Made by a program: the position numbers and the translations under genes. DNA of 44,088 nt from Agarivorans sp. Alg241-V36 (GTDB taxonomy: Bacteria; Pseudomonadota; Gammaproteobacteria; Enterobacterales; Celerinatantimonadaceae). Shown one piece after another: positions 1 through 10,783 of the stretch. The DNA lies in the NCBI RefSeq assembly GCF_900537085.1, contig NZ_UNRE01000001.1, positions 146,975 to 191,062 of the forward strand. Reading direction: 5' to 3'. Position 1 is the stretch's first letter; every line of letters begins with the position of its first letter. The notes under the pieces are model-generated. The model made no database searches. It saw only the letters and a list, made by a program, of their open reading frames with translations, and was not told the origin of the DNA.

Positions 1-280
1 TCACGTCTCAAATAGGCAAAGAGCCCATCTCGTCCAAGTTTAATGTCGTGCTCAAGGAGTTTAGGCTTTATCAACACGTAGAGCTTGCGTACACCCAATC
101 GCGGCATATATTTACGCCAGTACTGTACCCAGTCTTTGATGACCGATAACGTCGCTCTACGGTTTTCCATTCGGGCGACCGCCTGATAAATAGATTGCCG
201 TGAAATACCCGCCGCGCGACATGCAGCAGCTAGGTTTATTTCGCTGTCGGTTTTCGCTTGCCAGATGTACCGGATAAGTA
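1..280 (-). CDS. IS3-family transposase OrfB, N-terminal part (partial)
   Basis: On the minus strand, in the -1 frame relative to OrfA, translation runs without a stop from the shift site at 281-287 to the window edge. It includes LAAACRAAGISRQSIYQA (about 229-174) and PRLGVRKLYVLIKPKL (about 106-59). This is the N-terminal HTH_21-type region of IS3-family OrfB, ahead of the DDE catalytic core, which lies outside the window. It has no convincing start of its own and is expected to be made as an OrfAB fusion through frameshifting. Whether the rest of the gene is intact cannot be seen. Confidence 0.75.
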
Positions 281-631
281 CTTTTTTCTAAGGCCCGCTC
301 CGTATTCATTGTCCATGATATCGACCATACCATTGAGGATTTGGTTACGTAGCTTCTCTTCGGCTAACTCACGCTCAAGGCGCTTGATTGTTTCGGCTGG
401 CGTTTCTTTTGAATTAGGCATAAGGGGATGCTGAAATGGTTTTGACCAATCAAGCCTACCATGTTTTCTGAGCCAAACCAGTACTGTTGAACGCCCCTGA
501 ATGCCAAATCGGGCTTGAGCTTGTTTGTAAGTCATTTCGCCTTTTTCGACGCGCTCTACGACACCTAATTTAAAGGCTAAGGTGTAATCTCGTTGTGTGC
601 GCTTAGGGCTTGAGTTAATGGGTGTTGTCAT
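236..631 (-). CDS. IS3-family transposase OrfA
   Basis: A 131-residue protein. Residues about 15-65 form a helix-turn-helix of the HTH_Tnp_1 kind (QRDYTLAFKLGVVERVEKGE, then FGIQGRSTVLVWLRKHG), which in this family binds the terminal repeats. Residues about 78-108 form a leucine-zipper-like coiled coil (TIKRLERELAEEKLRNQIL) used for multimerisation. Near its end, codons AGA AAA AAG hold the heptamer A_AAA_AAG (minus strand, 287-281), the usual -1 slippage site of IS3 elements. Beyond it the zero frame ends at 236 while the -1 frame continues as OrfB. The start is the ATG at 631, preceded by AGAGGA on the minus strand. Confidence 0.85.
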   Translation of the reverse strand: MTTPINSSPKRTQRDYTLAFKLGVVERVEKGEMTYKQAQARFGIQGRSTVLVWLRKHGRLDWSKPFQHPLMPNSKETPAETIKRLERELAEEKLRNQILNGMVDIMDNEYGAGLRKKYLSGTSGKRKPTAK

Positions 632-682
632 AAAGAAGTCCTCTTTATGTCAACCTATTTCCGGACGGGACAAGATGTAAAC

Positions 683-711
683 AAAAGCCGATGCGTGAGC
701 ATCGGCTTTTT
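683..711. terminator. Bidirectional intrinsic terminator
   Basis: A perfect 9-bp stem, AGCCGATGC (686-694) with GCATCGGCT (699-707), and a GTGA loop, flanked by A-tracts and T-tracts so that it can work on both strands. It lies between the IS3 end and the cspD terminator. Its original gene was probably beyond the IS insertion. Confidence 0.8.
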
Positions 712-743
712 TGTTTTTAAGGCCTTGCTGAAAAGCACCCAAT

Positions 744-772
744 AAAAAACCAGTCACGTAGACTGGTTTTTT
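744..772. terminator. Intrinsic terminator downstream of cspD
   Basis: Stem CCAGTC (750-755) with GACTGG (761-766), loop ACGTA, extended by six A on one side and six T on the other. On the minus strand it follows the cspD stop by about 20 bases. Confidence 0.85.
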
Positions 773-793
773 GTTTAGCTGCTGCAGCGAGAG

Positions 794-1009
794 CTAGTTT
801 TGACTGTCATCGAAAACAATGCTTACTGCGTGGCTACCTTTGGGGCCTTGCTGTGTTTCAAATTGAACTGGCTGACCAGCTTTAAGGGTGCGATACCCTT
901 CCATTTGAATCGTCGAATAGTGAGCGAAGATATCTTCTCCACCTGTATCCGGGCAAATAAAACCAAATCCTTTTGCGTTGTTAAACCACTTAACTGTTCC
1001 GCTTGGCAT
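794..1009 (-). CDS. cspD: Cold-shock-domain protein CspD
   Basis: A 71-residue single cold-shock domain. The RNA-binding motifs RNP1 (KGFGFI, about 13-18) and RNP2 (DIFAHY, about 26-31) are both present. In E. coli CspD is a stationary-phase, nutrient-stress single-stranded-DNA binder that inhibits replication and is encoded divergently from clpSA, exactly as here. This placement, together with the length (E. coli CspD is 74 residues), favours CspD over CspA-type paralogues. The ATG at 1009 is preceded by AGGG on the minus strand. Transcription ends at the 744-772 hairpin. Confidence 0.92.
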   Translation of the reverse strand: MPSGTVKWFNNAKGFGFICPDTGGEDIFAHYSTIQMEGYRTLKAGQPVQFETQQGPKGSHAVSIVFDDSQN

Positions 1010-1203
1010 ACGACATATCCCTATTAAATTTATCTACCAAACTGACCGAGTTGGTCACTTTTGACGCAACTTTGAGTCAGCTGTTTAACAATTTAGTAAA
1101 ATATTTACTACAGTCAAGTTTTCAAGGTACTTTTCTACTAGCCTTGTTAACTCAAAGCGGTTATGTTGAGAAACAGAGACGCGTTTTTACTACTATAGTT
1201 TTT
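1010..1203. promoter_or_regulatory. Divergent cspD / clpSA control region with two dyads
   Basis: This 194-base spacer must carry the promoters for cspD (minus) and clpSA (plus). Two inverted repeats stand out: TGACC (1043-1047) with GGTCA (1053-1057), and TAGTAAA (1094-1100) with TTTACTA (1104-1110). They could be operators, or hairpins in the cspD 5' untranslated RNA. No protein can be assigned to them from sequence alone. clpS has no clear Shine-Dalgarno site. Confidence 0.45.
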
Positions 1204-1521
1204 ATGAGCAAATTATCTGATTGGTTAGATGTTGAAGAAATAACCAAACAAGCAAAAAGTGAGACAGCACCGCCACCAATGTATAAGGTGGTTTTAAATA
1301 ATGATGACTATACTCCTATGGAGTTCGTTATTGAGGTGTTGCAGTTGTATTTTAATATGGATTTGGACAAAGCAACCCAAATAATGCTTACCATTCACTA
1401 CAAAGGTAAAGGAGTTTGTGGGGTTTTCACGGCCGAAGTAGCTGAAACCAAAGCTGCACAAGTAAATAGTTATGCCAAACAAAATGACCATCCCTTGATG
1501 TGCACTATGGAGAAAGCATAG
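1204..1521 (+). CDS. clpS: ATP-dependent Clp protease adaptor ClpS
   Basis: A 105-residue adaptor that hands N-degron substrates to ClpAP. The conserved block [20 protein letters not shown] (about 22-41) contains the ClpS residues that hold the substrate's N-terminal amino acid (NDD, TPMEFV). [17 protein letters not shown] follows. The reading frame is open far upstream to 1003, but that extension overlaps cspD and has no family match. The ATG at 1204 gives MSKLSDWLD, which aligns with the start of E. coli ClpS (106 residues). clpA follows after 35 bases, so the two are probably one operon. The partners aat and bpt lie a few genes downstream. Confidence 0.95.
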   Translation: MSKLSDWLDVEEITKQAKSETAPPPMYKVVLNNDDYTPMEFVIEVLQLYFNMDLDKATQIMLTIHYKGKGVCGVFTAEVAETKAAQVNSYAKQNDHPLMCTMEKA

Positions 1522-1556
1522 CTAAGTAGTATTGATTGTCTTTAGGGGGCCTATGC

Positions 1557-3806
1557 ATGCTAAATAAAGAGTTGGAACAAACTTTAAACCAGGCGTTTAA
1601 AGAAGCAAGACAGCAACAACACGAATTCATGACGGTAGAGCACTTGTTGTTGGGTTTATTAGAAAACTCTGCCGCCAAGGAAGCCCTAGTCGCTTGTGGG
1701 GCTAACCTCAACCAGCTTAACCAAGAGTTAAGTAGTTTCATTGAACAAACCACCCCTGTTATTCCAGAGGACGATGGAGAGCGCGAGACGCAACCTACTC
1801 TTGGTTTTCAACGGGTTCTCCAACGTGCAGTTTTCCATGTTCAATCTTCTGGTAATAGTGAAGTAAGTGGCGCCAATGTATTGGTAGCCATATTTAGCGA
1901 ACAAGAAAGCCAAGCCGTTTATTTCCTTAAAAAAGCAGATATTAGCCGTTTAGACGTGGTTAACTTCATCTCTCATGGCATTCGCAAAGATGAAGAACCT
2001 AGTGCAGAGCAAGGCCCAGCGGAAACGGAAACTCAGTCTGAAGAGACTAAGCAGCTAGAAAGCTTTGCTAGCAACCTTAATCATTTGGTGCTTAAAGGCA
2101 AAATTGACCCGCTTATCGGCCGAGATAAAGAATTGTCTCGCACCATTCAAGTATTGTGTCGTCGCCGTAAAAACAATCCATTGTTAGTAGGTGAAGCCGG
2201 CGTGGGTAAAACAGCCATTGCCGAAGGCTTGGCTTACCGCATTGTGCACGAAGATGTGCCAGATGTGATTAAAGACGCCACTATTTACTCTTTAGATATT
2301 GGCTCGCTGCTTGCGGGGACTAAATACCGAGGTGACTTTGAGAAACGTTTTAAAGCCTTATTAAAGCAGCTAGAAAACGCCGAGAATGCGATTTTATTTA
2401 TCGATGAAATCCACACTATTATCGGTGCAGGCGCGGCTTCTGGTGGCCAACTAGATGCGGCAAACTTAATTAAGCCTTTATTAAGTAATGGTTTATTACG
2501 TTGCGTGGGCTCTACCACCTATCAAGAGTACAATCAAATATTCGAGAAAGATCGCGCTTTAGCTCGTCGCTTCCAAAAAGTAGATGTAGTAGAGCCAACC
2601 ATTGAAGATACTACTAAGATTTTGTTGGGCTTGAAGAGCCGTTACGAAGCTCACCACGACGTTCGTTACACCAAGCAAGCAATGCGCAGTGCGGCAGAGC
2701 TTGCAGCTAAGTACATTAACGAGCGCCACCTGCCCGATAAAGCGATTGATGTGATTGACGAAGCTGGCGCGAGTATGCGCATGTTACCAGTGAGTCGTCG
2801 CAAGAAAACCATTGGGGCAGGGGATATTGAAGCTATTGTTGCAAAAATTGCTCGTATCCCTGAAGCCAAAGTTTCTTCTTCAGACAGAGAAACTCTGCGC
2901 AGCTTAAATGAAATATTGAAGATGGTAGTATTTGGCCAAGACCCAGCCATTGATGTATTGGTTGATGCCATTCGTTTAAACCGCTCTGGTTTAGGTGCAG
3001 AGGAAAAACCGGTTGGTTCATTCCTGTTTGCTGGCCCTACGGGTGTTGGTAAAACAGAGGTAACCCAGCAGTTAGCTAAGGCCTTAGGTGTTGAACTAAT
3101 TCGTTTTGACATGTCTGAGTATATGGAGCGCCATGCCGTTTCACGCCTGATTGGTGCGCCTCCAGGCTATGTAGGTTTTGACCAAGGTGGCTTACTTACT
3201 GATGCAGTGCTTAAGCACCCGCATTGTGTGGTTTTGCTCGATGAGATTGAAAAAGCCCACGAAGATGTATTTAACTTGTTATTACAGGTGATGGATCATG
3301 GCACGCTTACCGATAACAACGGCCGTCATGCTGATTTTCGTAATGTGATATTAGTGATGACCAGTAACGCTGGGGTTAAAGAGACGCAACGTTCTGCCAT
3401 TGGCTTTAAAGAGCAAGACATGAGCTTTGATGCAATGGACGAGATTAAGCGTATATTTGCTCCTGAATTTAGAAACCGCTTGGACAACATCATTTGGTTT
3501 AACCATTTAGATGAAAATATTATTGAACAAGTAGTCGATAAATTTATTGTGGAACTGCAAGCTCAGCTTGACGCTAATGGCGTTTCAATGGAAGTAAATA
3601 CAGAAGCGCGCTTATGGTTGTCTGAGCAGGGTTATGACAAAGCAATGGGCGCAAGGCCAATGTCTCGAGTGATTCGCGAGCAACTTCGTAAGCCGCTGGC
3701 TAACGAGATTCTATTTGGCCGCTTGAATGATGGTGGGCATGTAGATGTTGGAATTAAAGACGGTAAGCTTGATTTTCAATATGAAGATGAAGTTGCTGAA
3801 GTTTAA
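1557..3806 (+). CDS. clpA: ATP-dependent Clp protease ATP-binding subunit ClpA
   Basis: A 749-residue AAA+ unfoldase that feeds proteins into ClpP (E. coli ClpA is 758). The N-terminal double Clp repeat (about 1-145) contains FMTVEHLLLGLL. Module 1 has Walker A GEAGVGKTA (about 212) and Walker B LFIDEIHTI. Module 2 has Walker A GPTGVGKTE (about 493), VVLLDEIEKAHEDV, and a C-terminal sensor-2 region GARPMSR. I chose the ATG at 1557 (MLNKELEQTL), which matches the E. coli start and has AGGGGG eight bases upstream, over the in-frame TTG at 1536. The acidic linker at about 150-165 (SAEQGPAETETQSEET) is variable in the family. Confidence 0.97.
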   Translation: MLNKELEQTLNQAFKEARQQQHEFMTVEHLLLGLLENSAAKEALVACGANLNQLNQELSSFIEQTTPVIPEDDGERETQPTLGFQRVLQRAVFHVQSSGNSEVSGANVLVAIFSEQESQAVYFLKKADISRLDVVNFISHGIRKDEEPSAEQGPAETETQSEETKQLESFASNLNHLVLKGKIDPLIGRDKELSRTIQVLCRRRKNNPLLVGEAGVGKTAIAEGLAYRIVHEDVPDVIKDATIYSLDIGSLLAGTKYRGDFEKRFKALLKQLENAENAILFIDEIHTIIGAGAASGGQLDAANLIKPLLSNGLLRCVGSTTYQEYNQIFEKDRALARRFQKVDVVEPTIEDTTKILLGLKSRYEAHHDVRYTKQAMRSAAELAAKYINERHLPDKAIDVIDEAGASMRMLPVSRRKKTIGAGDIEAIVAKIARIPEAKVSSSDRETLRSLNEILKMVVFGQDPAIDVLVDAIRLNRSGLGAEEKPVGSFLFAGPTGVGKTEVTQQLAKALGVELIRFDMSEYMERHAVSRLIGAPPGYVGFDQGGLLTDAVLKHPHCVVLLDEIEKAHEDVFNLLLQVMDHGTLTDNNGRHADFRNVILVMTSNAGVKETQRSAIGFKEQDMSFDAMDEIKRIFAPEFRNRLDNIIWFNHLDENIIEQVVDKFIVELQAQLDANGVSMEVNTEARLWLSEQGYDKAMGARPMSRVIREQLRKPLANEILFGRLNDGGHVDVGIKDGKLDFQYEDEVAEV

Positions 3807-3827
3807 TTACTAATGCTTAACCCGATC

Positions 3828-3855
3828 AAAAAAGCCAGCTACTAGCTGGCTTTTT
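3828..3855. terminator. Terminator shared by convergent clpA and infA
   Basis: Stem GCCAGCT (3834-3840) with AGCTGGC (3844-3850), loop ACT, with an A-tract on one side and five T on the other. It lies between the stops of clpA (plus) and infA (minus) and can terminate both. Confidence 0.85.
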
Positions 3856-3880
3856 AATTGTTGTATACAACAATTGCGGA

Positions 3881-4150
<270 letters not shown>

Positions 4151-4182
4151 TTACTGCCTTGTGTAAAGTTTATCCTCTAAAT

Positions 4183-4866
4183 CTATTGCCATTTACTGTT
4201 AATAAATCGTTGATGTGGCAAATAGTTCCGTTTGTAGTTCATTTTTCTGCAATCATCTACCTGATAACCCAAATATAACCAGTCCTTACCTTGTTGTTTA
4301 GCTTGGCTAATTTGCATTAACACCGCCAAGTTGCCTAGTGATAATTTATCTAAGTCCGGGTCAAAGAATGTATAAACAGCGCTAAATGCTTTTGAAAAAA
4401 CATCAGTAACGCACACAGCAACTAATTGTTCATCATCAAATAGCTTTAGGTATTGGGTGCTAGACCAATCACACTGCAAAAACTCAAAGAAGGCTTTTTC
4501 ATTAGGCGGATACATGCTGCCATCTTTGTGCCTTGCTTCTATATAACGGGAGTAAAGTTGGTAATCGTCTTGGTCTAGTTGATGATCCCAGCAAAGGGTA
4601 AGCTGCTTAGCTTTGTTCAGAATCCGTTTTTGCGATTTGCTTGGGCTAAAATCTGCCACTTTAACTCTTAATGACTGACATTGAGTACATGCGCTGCAAG
4701 CTGGGCGGTATATCTCACTGCCACTGCGGCGAAAGCCGAGTTCTAACAATTGTGAGTAGTAGGCTGATTTTTGTTCATTATTACACAGTAAAAAGCATAA
4801 TTGCTCTTGTTGGTCTTCCAAATATGGACAAGTATTTACTTGGCTTAAACCTAGCGGTAGCTGCAT
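4183..4866 (-). CDS. bpt: Aspartate/glutamate leucyltransferase (N-degron pathway)
   Basis: Bpt transfers leucine from Leu-tRNA to proteins starting with Asp or Glu, making N-degrons for ClpS-ClpAP. This 227-residue form starts MQLPLGLSQVNTCPYL. The N-terminal ATE domain has CPY and the CxxC pair SACTQCQSLRV. The C-terminal domain includes RHKDGSMYPP, FDPDLDKLSLGNLAVL and YLGYQVDDCRKMNYK, typical of the ATE/Bpt family. The ATG at 4866 overlaps the aat stop (TAATG) and has AGGTGA seven bases upstream, so I prefer it to the in-frame start at 4893. Translational coupling to aat is likely. E. coli lacks this gene; many marine gammaproteobacteria pair it with aat. Confidence 0.93.
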   Translation of the reverse strand: MQLPLGLSQVNTCPYLEDQQEQLCFLLCNNEQKSAYYSQLLELGFRRSGSEIYRPACSACTQCQSLRVKVADFSPSKSQKRILNKAKQLTLCWDHQLDQDDYQLYSRYIEARHKDGSMYPPNEKAFFEFLQCDWSSTQYLKLFDDEQLVAVCVTDVFSKAFSAVYTFFDPDLDKLSLGNLAVLMQISQAKQQGKDWLYLGYQVDDCRKMNYKRNYLPHQRFINSKWQ

Positions 4867-5561
4867 TAAAAAATCACCTGCTGTTGCCAACACTTAGCAT
4901 CAACTTTGTTGTCTTTGTGTTTGTTAAGTAGGTTTAAAAAGCATTGTCTTTCAATCGCTTCCATGCCTAAACTTAACAAGTGAGGGTTCTCAACTTGCCC
5001 GTCAATGTAAACGCCGCCATGTTGTTTGAAGTGTTGGCAAAAAAGGTGGAACGCCAGTTTGGATGCGTTAGTCTCGGTATGAAACATTGACTCACCACAA
5101 AATACTTCTCCTACAAGAACCCCATATAATCCACCGACTAATTCTTCACCATTCCACACCTCAACGGAGTGAGCGCGTTCAAGTTGATGTAAAGCGATAT
5201 AAGCCTTGATCATGTCTTGATTAATCCATGTTTCATCGGTGCGTAGGGCTGCGCACCGTTCAATCACCTGTGGAAAATCACTATTCACCGAAACCTTTAA
5301 GGTGGTTTTTCGCATGAATTTTTGCATGCTTTTGTTTACGGTATGCGCGCTTAAGTCTAAGCCGATTCTAGGATTAGGGCTCCACCATAACACTGGTTGA
5401 TCATCACTAAACCAAGGGAAAATGCCATTGTCATAGGCTGCGATTAACCTTTGTGGACTAAGGTCTGCGCCAATGGCTAACAAACCATTAGGATCTTCTA
5501 AGGCGTGATTGGGAGAGGGGAATGGGCGATTTAGTTCTAAGAATACTGGATGCACAGGCAC
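4866..5561 (-). CDS. aat: Leucyl/phenylalanyl-tRNA--protein transferase
   Basis: Aat adds Leu or Phe to proteins with N-terminal Lys or Arg, creating degrons recognised by ClpS. The 231-residue product carries the family hallmarks FPSPNHALEDPNGLLAIGAD (about 14-33), GIFPWFSDDQPVLWWSPNPR (about 46-65) and the catalytic-region block WNGEELVGGLYGVLVGEVFC followed by GESMFH. The start codon is GTG at 5561 without an obvious Shine-Dalgarno site; another GTG lies two codons in, so the first residues are uncertain. It sits upstream of bpt in a two-gene operon. Together with clpSA, the whole N-degron branch is encoded within about 4.5 kb. Confidence 0.95.
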   Translation of the reverse strand: MPVHPVFLELNRPFPSPNHALEDPNGLLAIGADLSPQRLIAAYDNGIFPWFSDDQPVLWWSPNPRIGLDLSAHTVNKSMQKFMRKTTLKVSVNSDFPQVIERCAALRTDETWINQDMIKAYIALHQLERAHSVEVWNGEELVGGLYGVLVGEVFCGESMFHTETNASKLAFHLFCQHFKQHGGVYIDGQVENPHLLSLGMEAIERQCFLNLLNKHKDNKVDAKCWQQQVIF

Positions 5562-5617
5562 TTATAGCTTTTACAATATCTCTAACAAGTATATCAATAC
5601 TAAACGATTTTTAGGTA

Positions 5618-5643
5618 TAAAAAAGCCGGTTATTAAACCGGCT
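5618..5643 (-). terminator. Terminator downstream of trxB
   Basis: Stem AGCCGGTT (5624-5631) with AACCGGCT (5636-5643), loop ATTA. On the minus strand it ends in a run of T (5618-5623), 12 bases after the trxB stop. Confidence 0.85.
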
Positions 5644-5654
5644 GAATAAGATGC

Positions 5655-7029
<1,375 letters not shown>

Positions 7030-7518
7030 ATGGAAGCAAAAGGTCGACCAATGAAGGAACTGGATCGTATTGATCGCAACATACTTAATGAGTTGCAAAA
7101 AGATGGCCGCATATCGAATGTGGAACTTTCAAAACGTGTAGGCCTTAGCCCTACACCTTGTCTAGAAAGGGTTAGACGTTTAGAGCGCCAAGGTTACATT
7201 ACTGGTTACACTGCTATTCTAAACCCACAATACTTAGACGCTTCGCTACTGGTTTTTGTTGAAATCACGTTGAATCGCGGTGCTCCTGACGTATTCGAAC
7301 AATTTAATCATGCTGTGCAGCAGCTTGAAGAAATTCAAGAATGTCATTTAGTGTCAGGTGATTTTGATTATCTATTAAAGACCCGCGTAGCAGATATGTC
7401 TGCTTACCGTAAGTTGTTAGGCGAAACCTTGTTACGTCTACCTGGTGTTAACGACACCCGTACTTACGTAGTGATGGAAGAAGTGAAGCAGAGTAATCGA
7501 CTAGTTATCAAAAACTAA
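7030..7518 (+). CDS. lrp: Leucine-responsive regulatory protein Lrp
   Basis: A 162-residue global regulator, nearly identical to E. coli Lrp through DRIDRNILNELQKDGRISNV (about 11-30), the recognition helix ELSKRVGLSPTPCLERVRRL, and the C-terminal RAM/AsnC ligand domain ending in VVMEEVKQSNRLVI. It binds leucine and controls amino-acid and nitrogen genes; gltBDF is a classic Lrp target in E. coli, and gltBD is in this window. I chose the ATG at 7030 by alignment with the E. coli N-terminus over the start at 6994, which adds 12 unmatched residues. The local ribosome-binding site is weak. Confidence 0.96.
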   Translation: MEAKGRPMKELDRIDRNILNELQKDGRISNVELSKRVGLSPTPCLERVRRLERQGYITGYTAILNPQYLDASLLVFVEITLNRGAPDVFEQFNHAVQQLEEIQECHLVSGDFDYLLKTRVADMSAYRKLLGETLLRLPGVNDTRTYVVMEEVKQSNRLVIKN

Positions 7519-7557
7519 CGGAGTCGTTTCCCCCTCCAATTCATTTTTGATAAAGTT

Positions 7558-7590
7558 AAACAAGCGGCTATAGCCGCTTGTTTTGTTTTT
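7558..7590 (+). terminator. Terminator downstream of lrp
   Basis: Self-complementary hairpin: AAACAAGCGGCTA (7558-7570) with TAGCCGCTTGTTT (7571-7583), then a T-rich tail. It separates lrp from ftsK. Confidence 0.88.
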
Positions 7591-7637
7591 AGCCAAACAG
7601 AATAATTATTGGATATTTTTAGTTCAAGGGAACGCTT

Positions 7638-10169
7638 GTGACAGATACTACAGACAACAAATTGTCTGGCTTTGCTCGAATTGCGGAAGTTGGTGCCATC
7701 GCAATGGGCGCTTTAGGTGTTTACCTAATGGTAGCCTTATTAAGTTTTAATCCGAGCGATCCTAGTTGGTCGCAAACTGCTGGTCAGCAAAGTATTGCCA
7801 ATGCTGCAGGAAGCTCTGGTGCATGGTTTGCCGACTTACTGTTGTTTAGCTTTGGTTTTATGGCTTATAGCATGCCGTTTATTTGCGCGTTGTTGGCTTG
7901 GGCGCTGTTTTGGCGTCCTTGTCCTATAGCCCAAGTAAACTTCTTCACTTTAGGCTTAAGGCTTATTGGTTTTGTTTTCACTTTCGCTAGCTTAACCACG
8001 CTGGCGAGCATTCATATTGACGATTTTCATTTCTTTTCTTCAGGAGGCTTAGTGGGAGATATCTTCACTCAGCTAATGATTCCGGTGTTTGGTTTACTTG
8101 GCACCAGCATTATTTTATTAGCCGTGTTTGCCGGTGGTATTACTTTGTTTACCGGACAGTCTTGGGTTCAATTTGTTGAACAACTGGGTGGTGGGCTTAA
8201 TTCAGCTTATCTTGCGGTTGTTGGTTTTCCAGAGCGTTTACGAAATAAAAAACAACGTGAAATAGAGCAAGATGTCTTAATGCGAGACTTTGTAGCAGAG
8301 CCTTCTCAACAAGAATCACAGCAAAGTCCCCTTAATGAAGGTGATGCTGAGCGCCAAACCGATTTTGTAGAAGAGCAAAATGCTTATCAAGAACCAACGT
8401 TCGAACAGGCTATTCAATCAGAAACCGAAAATGATTCGGTAGCTATCGAGCCAAGTTTCTCTATGGAGACTGATTTTGAGGCCGAGCTTTCGCAAGCTAA
8501 AGAAGATATTGAGTTTGCTTATGAAGACGAAGCGATAGACCCTCCTAGCGTCATTCTTGATGACACCGCGCCTGAGCCTATGCCAGACATTCCATTTGAC
8601 GGAGAGTCTGTCGCTGTAGCCAAGCCGCCTGTGTCAAAACCTGCTGTTCAAGCTAAACCCGCTCAGCCAAGGCTAAGCCGTTTACCCGATATGAATCTAT
8701 TGGATAGGCCAGATAAAAAGGCCAACCCAATATCACCAGAAGAGTTAGAGCAGGTCTCACGCTTAGTTGAAGCTAAGTTGCTCGACTTTAATATTCAAGC
8801 AAACGTTGTTGCCGTTCACCCTGGCCCAGTGATTACCCGTTTTGAGCTAGATTTAGCGCCTGGGGTGAAGGTGAGTAAAATCACAAACTTGTCTAAAGAT
8901 TTAGCGCGTGCATTGTCAGCAATTAGCGTTCGGGTGGTAGAAGTAATCCCTGGTAAATCGGTAATTGGTTTAGAACTGCCAAACCGTTACCGAGAAATCG
9001 TTTATTTAAGCGAAGTGATTGATAGCAGCACTTTCCATCAATCGAAATCGCCTTTGGCGATGGTATTGGGCAAAGACATTGCTGGCCAGCCAGTTGTGGC
9101 TGACTTAGCTAAAATGCCTCACTTATTGGTTGCTGGTACTACGGGTTCGGGTAAGTCTGTTGGTGTAAACGTCATGATTGTCAGTCTTCTGTATAAATCT
9201 ACGCCAGAAGATGTTCGGATGATTATGATTGATCCCAAAATGTTGGAGCTGTCGGTCTACGAGGGCATTCCTCATCTACTATCTGAAGTTGTTACCGACA
9301 TGAAAGAAGCCGCCAATGCCTTACGCTGGTGTGTAGGTGAAATGGAACGGCGCTACAAGTTAATGTCTGCCATGGGTGTGCGAAACCTTAAGGGCTTCAA
9401 CCAAAAAGTGGTCGATGCGATTGAATCTGGTAATCCGATTGTTGACCCATTGTGGAAGCCGGAAGACAGCATGGCTGAAACAGCGCCTACCTTAGAAAAA
9501 CTGCCTCACATCGTGGTTATCATCGACGAGTTTGCCGACATGATGATGATTGTGGGTAAAAAGGTTGAAGAGTTAATTGCGCGTATTGCACAAAAAGCCC
9601 GTGCCGCTGGTATTCATTTAGTACTTGCTACACAGCGTCCTTCTGTGGATGTTATAACCGGCTTGATTAAAGCAAATATTCCTACACGTATGGCCTTCCA
9701 AGTATCAAGCCGTATCGATTCTCGTACTATTCTTGACCAACAGGGTGCTGAAACCCTATTGGGTATGGGTGATATGCTATACCTTCCTGCGGGTACGGGT
9801 GTACCAACCCGTGTTCACGGAGCATTTGTTGATGACCACGAAGTACACGCTGTGGTATCGGCTTGGAAAGAGCGGGGTGAACCAGATTACATCGATGAAA
9901 TTCTAAATGGCGAAGCAGGGCCTGACGCGATGTTGCCTGGCGAAGTTGCAGAGTCTGACGAAGAGCTAGATGCTTTGTTTGATCAAGCTGTTATGCATGT
10001 TACCGAAACCCGACGTGGTTCTGTATCTGGAGTACAACGTAAGTTTAAAATTGGTTATAACCGCGCCGCTCGTATTGTTGAGCAAATGGAAGCTCAGGGC
10101 ATTGTTAGTGCACCAGGTCATAACGGTAACCGGGAAGTTATCGCTCCACCGCCGGTGAAAATTGATTAA
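7638..10169 (+). CDS. ftsK: DNA translocase FtsK
   Basis: An 843-residue septal DNA pump that clears chromosomes from the division plane and activates XerCD at dif. About four hydrophobic segments (residues 20-175) anchor it in the membrane. An acidic, Q/E-rich linker follows (about 210-340). The motor has Walker [13 protein letters not shown] (about 499) and Walker [15 protein letters not shown] (about 623). The last 65 residues are the winged-helix gamma domain, with [20 protein letters not shown], which reads the KOPS orienting sequence. The start is GTG at 7638 behind AAGGGA. It is far shorter than E. coli FtsK (1329) because of the short linker, as in many relatives. Confidence 0.97.
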   Translation: MTDTTDNKLSGFARIAEVGAIAMGALGVYLMVALLSFNPSDPSWSQTAGQQSIANAAGSSGAWFADLLLFSFGFMAYSMPFICALLAWALFWRPCPIAQVNFFTLGLRLIGFVFTFASLTTLASIHIDDFHFFSSGGLVGDIFTQLMIPVFGLLGTSIILLAVFAGGITLFTGQSWVQFVEQLGGGLNSAYLAVVGFPERLRNKKQREIEQDVLMRDFVAEPSQQESQQSPLNEGDAERQTDFVEEQNAYQEPTFEQAIQSETENDSVAIEPSFSMETDFEAELSQAKEDIEFAYEDEAIDPPSVILDDTAPEPMPDIPFDGESVAVAKPPVSKPAVQAKPAQPRLSRLPDMNLLDRPDKKANPISPEELEQVSRLVEAKLLDFNIQANVVAVHPGPVITRFELDLAPGVKVSKITNLSKDLARALSAISVRVVEVIPGKSVIGLELPNRYREIVYLSEVIDSSTFHQSKSPLAMVLGKDIAGQPVVADLAKMPHLLVAGTTGSGKSVGVNVMIVSLLYKSTPEDVRMIMIDPKMLELSVYEGIPHLLSEVVTDMKEAANALRWCVGEMERRYKLMSAMGVRNLKGFNQKVVDAIESGNPIVDPLWKPEDSMAETAPTLEKLPHIVVIIDEFADMMMIVGKKVEELIARIAQKARAAGIHLVLATQRPSVDVITGLIKANIPTRMAFQVSSRIDSRTILDQQGAETLLGMGDMLYLPAGTGVPTRVHGAFVDDHEVHAVVSAWKERGEPDYIDEILNGEAGPDAMLPGEVAESDEELDALFDQAVMHVTETRRGSVSGVQRKFKIGYNRAARIVEQMEAQGIVSAPGHNGNREVIAPPPVKID

Positions 10170-10177
10170 GAGAAAAG

Positions 10178-10783
10178 ATGAAAAAATTACTGAGTATAAG
10201 TTTTGCTGCATTGTTGTCTGCCCAAGCTTTTGCTAATGAAGCGGCTGACGAGCTACGCGCCCATCTTGCAGATTTAAAGGGGTTTCAGGCGCAGTTTAAG
10301 CAAACAGTGATAGATGCCGATGGCGTAAGCATTCATGAAGCGGAAGGAAAGCTAAGCTTAGCTAGGCCTGTAAAGTTAAATTGGCAACAGGTAATGCCCG
10401 AACAAGACATGATAGTGTCTGATGGTTCAACCATTTGGTACTACAGTCCGTTTGTCGAGCAAGTGACCATTATGGACGCAAGTGCAGCAATCAACCAATC
10501 GCCGTTCATTCTGTTAGCCGATGACCGCAGCGAGAGCTGGCAAAATTATCAGGTTGAGAAACAACAGCAGGGATTTTTAGTTAAGTCGAAAGATGATCCT
10601 CTGCAAGCTGCTTTTTGGGTAAAACTAAATGCAGATAACAGCATTTCTCGTTTTGATATTATCGAAAGCACTGGCCAACGTAGCCAATTTGATCTTCAGG
10701 GCTTTAAAGCTAACCCAAGCTTTAGTGACAAGTTGTTTAGCTTTGAAATCCCAAAAAATACCATGATTGATGATCAGCGCTAA
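10178..10783 (+). CDS. lolA: Outer-membrane lipoprotein carrier protein LolA
   Basis: A 201-residue periplasmic chaperone that carries lipoproteins from LolCDE to LolB. A signal peptide ([19 protein letters not shown], cleavage after residue 19) is followed by the LolA fold: [48 protein letters not shown]. It lies eight bases after ftsK and overlaps rarA by one base, so ftsK-lolA-rarA is probably one transcript, with the same order as in E. coli. Confidence 0.95.
   Translation: MKKLLSISFAALLSAQAFANEAADELRAHLADLKGFQAQFKQTVIDADGVSIHEAEGKLSLARPVKLNWQQVMPEQDMIVSDGSTIWYYSPFVEQVTIMDASAAINQSPFILLADDRSESWQNYQVEKQQQGFLVKSKDDPLQAAFWVKLNADNSISRFDIIESTGQRSQFDLQGFKANPSFSDKLFSFEIPKNTMIDDQR

Larger units (their letters stand above)
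1..672 (-). mobile_element. IS3-family insertion sequence, cut by window start
   Basis: The element holds overlapping orfA and orfB on the minus strand. Its only visible end lies near 648-672, where the minus strand reads TGTCCCGTCCGGAAATAGG just upstream of orfA. The other terminal repeat is outside the window, so the exact end and any target duplication cannot be confirmed. The element lies beyond the cspD terminators. Confidence 0.8.

Noticed and set aside
1003-1203. N-terminal extension of ClpS
   Set aside because: It overlaps divergent cspD and its control region, and the family starts at 1204.
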